Shown: positions 60,443 through 64,000 of the stretch, piece after piece
Layout of the letters: each line of letters begins with the position of its first letter
Numbering within the stretch: position 1 is the first letter of the stretch
Assembly (NCBI GenBank): GCA_021776135.1
Contig: JAJFGL010000068.1
Location: forward strand, 1-64,000
Direction of reading: 5' to 3'
DNA length: 64,000 nt
DNA from: Kiloniellaceae bacterium
GTDB lineage: Bacteria; Pseudomonadota; Alphaproteobacteria; Kiloniellales; J153
The notes under the pieces: generated by a model
Seen by the model: the letters and a program-made list of their open reading frames with translations, nothing else
What the model was told of the DNA's origin: nothing
The model's database searches: none
Made by a program: the position numbers and the translations under genes

Positions 60443-62101
60443 CGCGGAGTCTGCGCGGCACTGCTTTTGGCGCTTACCCTCGCACTTCCCGGCGGTCAGT
60501 CTGCGCGCGCGGGCGAACTGACCATCGGCATGACGCAGTTCCCATCGACCCTGCACCCCCTGATCGATTCCATGCTGGCCAAGTCTTATGTCCTGGCTTT
60601 GACCCGCCGTCCTATCACCGCCTATGACCAGGACTGGAAGCTGATCTGCATGCTGTGCACGGTCTTGCCAAGCCTGGAGAACGGCCTGGCGGTGCGCGAA
60701 AAAACGGCGGAGGGAAAAGACGGGATCGCGGTCACTTATAAGATTCAGCCCGGCGCCACCTGGGGCGACGGCATGCCGGTAACCAGCGCCGATTTGGTTT
60801 TCACTTGGGAGGTCGGCCGGCATCCGCTATCGGGCGTCGGCAATTTCGAGTTCTTTAAGCGCATAACCTCAATCGATGTCATCGATGACAAGACGGTTAC
60901 CTTGCATATAGACAAGCTCACCTTCGATTACGCCGCCATCAACGATTTCCAGGTTCTGCCCGCCCACATCGACCGCCCGATCTTCGAGACCGGCCCGGCC
61001 AACTACCGCAACCGCACGGCCTTCGATTCCGATCCGGCCAATCCGGGCCTGGCCTTCGGTCCCTACCGTATCGCGGCCTTCGAGAGCGGCGCGCGTATCG
61101 TTCTGGTCCGCAATGAAACTTGGTGGGGAGCAAAGCCCGCCTTCGACAAGATCACGGTGCGGGTGATCGAAAACACCGCCGCCTTGGAGGCCAACTTACT
61201 GTCGGGCGCCTTGGATATCATCGCCGGCGAGTTGGGTTTGACTCTCGATCAAGCCATCGCCTTCGAAAAACGCCACGGCGGGCGCTATGATTTCGACTAC
61301 AAGTCGGGCCTGATCTACGAACACCTGGACCTAAATCTGGACAACCCGATCCTTGCCGACAAAAGAGTCCGCGAGGCCCTGATCCTCGCCCTCGACCGCG
61401 ACGCGATTTCCCAGCGCCTCTTCGCCGGGCGGCAACCGGTCGCCCATGGGCCGGTCAGTCCGCTCGACTGGGTCCACGACCCCGATGTGCCCAAGTATCC
61501 CTACGACCCGGCGCGCGCCAAGGCCCTGCTGGACGAGGCCGGCTGGTCGAAGCTCAAAAACGGCGTGCGCCATAACGCGGCGGGCGAACCTCTAACCCTG
61601 GAACTCATGACCACGGCCGGCAACCGCAGCCGCGAGTTGGTGGAACAGGTTCTGCAAAGCCAATGGAAGCAAGTCGGCATCGACGCCCGCATCCGTAACG
61701 AACCGGCGCGGGTGTACTTCGGCGAGACCCTGAGCAAGCGTAAGTTTACCGGCATCGCCATGTACGCCTGGATCTCGGCGCCCGAAAACGTGCCGCGCAC
61801 CACCCTGCATTCCGAGATGATCCCAAGCGCGGAAAACGCCTGGGGCGGACAGAATTATACCGGCTTCGCGAACCCGGAAATGGACGCCCTGCTCGACGCC
61901 ATAGAGGTCGAGCTCGACCGCGCCAAGCGCAAGGCCCTATGGTCGCGCCTGCAACGCCTCTATGCCGAGGAACTGCCGGTCATCCCCCTCTACTGGCGCG
62001 CCTCGCCCTTCATCCTGCCCAAGTGGCTCGGCGGTGTCCGCCCAACCGGCCACCAGGAAACCACGACCCTGTGGGTGGAGGAATGGGTCGATGCCAGATG
62101 A
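60434..62101 (+). CDS. ABC transporter substrate-binding protein, family 5
   Basis: Periplasmic solute-binding protein of 555 residues for peptides or related compounds. Signal peptide (about 1-30; KRGVCAALLLALTLALPGG, cleavage near ARA-GE). Family segments: ITYKIQPG-like VTYKIQPGATWGDGMPVTSA, DLVFTWEV, VREALILALDRDAISQRLFA and AKALLDEAGWSK, then LYAEELPVIPLYWR near the end. The GTG start is in the third 14-bp repeat; no strong ribosome site. The permease genes lie about 930 bp downstream, separated by a convergent lipoprotein gene. Ligand unknown. Confidence 0.92.
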   Translation: MRKRGVCAALLLALTLALPGGQSARAGELTIGMTQFPSTLHPLIDSMLAKSYVLALTRRPITAYDQDWKLICMLCTVLPSLENGLAVREKTAEGKDGIAVTYKIQPGATWGDGMPVTSADLVFTWEVGRHPLSGVGNFEFFKRITSIDVIDDKTVTLHIDKLTFDYAAINDFQVLPAHIDRPIFETGPANYRNRTAFDSDPANPGLAFGPYRIAAFESGARIVLVRNETWWGAKPAFDKITVRVIENTAALEANLLSGALDIIAGELGLTLDQAIAFEKRHGGRYDFDYKSGLIYEHLDLNLDNPILADKRVREALILALDRDAISQRLFAGRQPVAHGPVSPLDWVHDPDVPKYPYDPARAKALLDEAGWSKLKNGVRHNAAGEPLTLELMTTAGNRSRELVEQVLQSQWKQVGIDARIRNEPARVYFGETLSKRKFTGIAMYAWISAPENVPRTTLHSEMIPSAENAWGGQNYTGFANPEMDALLDAIEVELDRAKRKALWSRLQRLYAEELPVIPLYWRASPFILPKWLGGVRPTGHQETTTLWVEEWVDAR

Positions 62102-62147
62102 CAGGTATCAGGGATCTGAGATCAAGAATCGTAATACCCGATACCTG
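62102..62147. terminator. Possible bidirectional terminator
   Basis: CAGGTATC (62102-62109) and GATACCTG (62140-62147) form a perfect 8-bp stem around a 30-base loop, beginning right after the binding-protein stop and 15 bp before the convergent lipoprotein stop. No clear T-run, so termination is only a suggestion. ACCTCTG repeats twice just after. Confidence 0.4.
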
Positions 62148-62162
62148 ACCTCTGACCTCTGA

Positions 62163-62825
62163 CTACTTCATGCCTTCGCCCTTGCGCATGAAGCCCATGT
62201 GCTTGGCGGCGGTGTCCAGCCCGCCTTCGCCGGCGTGCCAAGAGATCTTGCCATCGCCGTTGACGTCCTCGCCGGCGTTTAGGCGAGTCGCCAGTTGCGC
62301 GATCTTCTTGACCATGGGCGCCGCCTGAGCGGCGGATTTGGCCGCCTTCACCTTGTTACCCAAGCGGACGATGAGCTTGCCCCAGGTCACGGCGTTCTTG
62401 GCGCTGGCTTCGACGTGGGCGGCGTGCAACTTCACGTTGTCGGAGGCACTCTTGTCGGCGGCGGCGAATCCAATGTGCTTGGCGGCCCCGCCCGCGGCCT
62501 TGATCACGCCGTAACCAAGACCCGGGCCCTTAGGCTCGACACCCGGATCCACCGCATTCACGACGTGACCGGTATGGGCCTTCATCCACGCCAAATCGGC
62601 CGGCTTGCTAAGCGCGAAACCGGCGTGCTGCGCCGCGATCTTGGCTTCGGCGATGGCCGTGGGCAGCAAACCTTGCTTATCCGGCGTATCCTTCCAAGCG
62701 GCCGACACATGGCCCATGTGCGCATGGGCGCCGCTCACGGCCACCTTGTCCATCTTGCCGTCCACCTTGGACGCGCACCCGGCAAGCAGCATAATTGCCG
62801 ATGCCAAACACAAAAGATTCCTCAT
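62163..62825 (-). CDS. His-rich lipoprotein with EF-hand-like segment, unrecognised
   Basis: I cannot name this protein. It has 220 residues and a lipoprotein signal (MRNLLCLASAIMLLAGCASK, lipobox LAGC). The mature part has many histidines: AHAHMGHVSAAW, MKAHTGHVVNAVDP, KLHAAHVEASA, and the motif AA-x-H-x-GF three times (AAQHAGFA, AAKHIGFA, AAKHMGFM). Near the end, EDVNGDGKISWHAGEGG resembles an EF-hand loop but has Ala at position 12. The pattern suggests a metal- or heme-binding helical protein at the cell envelope. It is convergent to the ABC binding-protein gene and divergent from the permease gene. Confidence 0.8.
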   Translation of the reverse strand: MRNLLCLASAIMLLAGCASKVDGKMDKVAVSGAHAHMGHVSAAWKDTPDKQGLLPTAIAEAKIAAQHAGFALSKPADLAWMKAHTGHVVNAVDPGVEPKGPGLGYGVIKAAGGAAKHIGFAAADKSASDNVKLHAAHVEASAKNAVTWGKLIVRLGNKVKAAKSAAQAAPMVKKIAQLATRLNAGEDVNGDGKISWHAGEGGLDTAAKHMGFMRKGEGMK

Positions 62826-63034
62826 AGTCGAACTCCTTCCCGGTTATTTTTTGCCTAGCATTCTAGTTTCCGTTGCCAGGTCCGAGGAAACGCCGAGTCC
62901 CCTGTCTTGCGGCCGGCGAATGCCCTAAACCGCATTGTGACGCGGAGGGAACCATAAGACAATCCATACAACGCCACTCAAGTATTCTCTTGGAAACTGG
63001 CCACGGCGCGGCGCAATCTGTTATCTGGCATGCC

Positions 63035-63985
63035 ATGCTCCGCTATATCGCCCAGCGCCTGACGGAATCGGCCCTCGTTCTCTTGATCATGTCGTTCGTG
63101 ATCTACGGCCTGATCGGACTGATGCCGGGCGATCCGATCGACATCATGGTCAATTCCGATCCTAACCTGACGGCGGCGGACGCGGCGCGGTTGCGCGCGC
63201 TTCATGGGCTCGACCGGCCCATATGGGAGCGCTACCTGAGCTGGCTCGGCGCCGCCGTGCAGGGCGATTTCGGTTATTCGCGCCTCCATGCCAAACCGGT
63301 TCTGGACATCCTTTGGCCGCGTCTCGGCAATACCATTGTACTTATGGGCTTAAGTTTCGCGATCGCCTTCGCGCTCGCCCTGCCGGCGGGCTTGCTGGCG
63401 GCGCTTAAACCGCGTTCGGCCAGGGACGCGGCGGTCAATATCGTCGCCTTCGCCGGAATTTCGGTGCCGCCGTTCTGGCTCGCGATCCTGCTTATTATCG
63501 TGTTCGCGGTGTTCCTGGGCTGGCTGCCGGCCGGCGGCATGGCCCCGGCGGGCGCCGGGATCCTGACCCGGGCAGAGTATCTTGTCCTGCCGGTGGCGAC
63601 TCTGAGCATCGCGACCCTGGGCGGCATCCTGCGCTTCGTGCGCGCGGCGGCCATGGAGGCCTTGCGCCAGGACTACGTGCGCACCGCCTTCGCCAAGGGC
63701 TTGAGCGAACGCCAAGTCGTGCTCGGCCATGTGCTGCGTAACGCCATGATCCCGGTGGTCACCATACTGGCGCTCAATTTCGGCGCGCTGTTCTCCGGCG
63801 CGCTGATTACCGAGACCATGTTCGGCACCCTGGGCATGGGCAAGACCATCTATGAATCGATCCTGGGTAACGATTTCAACCTGGCCTTGGTCGGCCTCTT
63901 GCTGGCGACCCTGACCACGCTTCTGGCCAACCTCTTGGCCGATCTCTGCTATGCCTGGCTCGATCCAAGGATTAGTTATGGTTGA
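63035..63985 (+). CDS. ABC transporter permease, DppB/OppB family
   Basis: Inner-membrane permease of 316 residues from ATG 63035. N-terminal helix MLRYIAQRLTESALVLLIMS, then LMPGDPIDIMV, LHGLDRPIWERYLSWLGAAV, the six-helix core and the EAA loop EALRQDYVRTAFAKGLSERQV before VLRNAMIPVVTILALNFGAL. This is the typical DppB layout. A longer frame to 62873 is translated intergenic DNA. It is followed with 8-bp overlap by the next permease gene. It probably serves the upstream binding protein. Confidence 0.93.
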   Translation: MLRYIAQRLTESALVLLIMSFVIYGLIGLMPGDPIDIMVNSDPNLTAADAARLRALHGLDRPIWERYLSWLGAAVQGDFGYSRLHAKPVLDILWPRLGNTIVLMGLSFAIAFALALPAGLLAALKPRSARDAAVNIVAFAGISVPPFWLAILLIIVFAVFLGWLPAGGMAPAGAGILTRAEYLVLPVATLSIATLGGILRFVRAAAMEALRQDYVRTAFAKGLSERQVVLGHVLRNAMIPVVTILALNFGALFSGALITETMFGTLGMGKTIYESILGNDFNLALVGLLLATLTTLLANLLADLCYAWLDPRISYG

Positions 63986-64000
63986 GCCCGGAACCGGCCT
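63978..64000 (+). CDS. Start of a second ABC permease (cut by window edge)
   Basis: ATG at 63978 overlaps the end of the DppB-type gene and opens a frame MVEPGTG to the window end. In this transporter family a DppC-type permease follows DppB, commonly with overlap, so this is the expected gene; only seven codons are visible. Confidence 0.5.

Overview
The window looks like a chromosome segment of a free-living alphaproteobacterium, most likely in or near Rhodospirillales. Support: high-GC coding sequence; the order rpiB-glyA-nrdR-ribD; a MucR/Ros regulator; an LdtR-like MarR protein; an aspartate-type HemB; a SAM-II riboswitch; and dispersed two-hairpin GTCAT...ATGAC repeats. No rRNA, tRNA, CRISPR, prophage or complete insertion sequence was seen. 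The genus is not asserted.

Layout. 1-2669: minus-strand ribD (partial), nrdR, glyA, rpiB. 2.8-5.4 kb: mucR-like gene, a heme-c sensor kinase, a small DUF6898-like protein. 5.5-11.9 kb: acyl-CoA and amino-acid catabolism (glutaryl-CoA dehydrogenase, an amidohydrolase, a three-gene valine-degradation operon). 11.9-13.1 kb: divergent GST/MarR pair. 13.3-16.6 kb: acetoin dehydrogenase genes acoA-acoB-acoC. 16.7-18.4 kb: PAS kinase and single-domain receiver. 18.48-21.6 kb: methionine operon (osmC-metY-metA) behind a SAM-II riboswitch, an intrinsic terminator and a second SAM-II/SAM-V-like aptamer. 21.7-22.9 kb: orphan gene and a higBA module between short direct repeats. 22.9-34.5 kb: hemB, a CheZ-like gene, DUF3105, an FNT channel, isovaleryl-CoA dehydrogenase with hydrolase, GST and thioesterases, a methyltransferase, mgtE and maeB. 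34.6-38.8 kb: lipB, repeats, an ArsR/permease pair, a tandem universal stress protein and a TPR gene remnant. 38.8-42.8 kb: DMT exporter and a four-gene signalling operon. 42.9-43.2 kb: a 267-bp multi-branched palindromic element. 43.15-54.2 kb: a complete-looking Tad/Flp pilus operon without a prepilin peptidase. 54.7-59.6 kb: galE, a ThDP enzyme, an AsmA protein. 59.8-64 kb: GST and a family-5 peptide-type ABC importer, with a convergent His-rich lipoprotein between its binding protein and permease genes.

How it works together. MetA carries Glu at position 111, the acetyl-CoA signature, which matches the adjacent O-acetylhomoserine sulfhydrylase; the leader should shut this route off when SAM is high. 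The acyl-CoA dehydrogenases cover lysine/tryptophan, valine and leucine breakdown. The tad genes are largely joined by 4-bp ATGA overlaps and run from the pilin gene flp through to tadD, whose last codons and stop come from the palindromic element.

The most interesting signals are the tandem SAM leader, the 267-bp palindromic element, the signalling operon with nested operator-like repeats and a receiver lacking its conserved lysine, two predicted leaderless regulatory genes (arsR-like and higB), and the His-rich lipoprotein. All functional statements rest on reading the sequence and on family knowledge; no searches or folding calculations were run.
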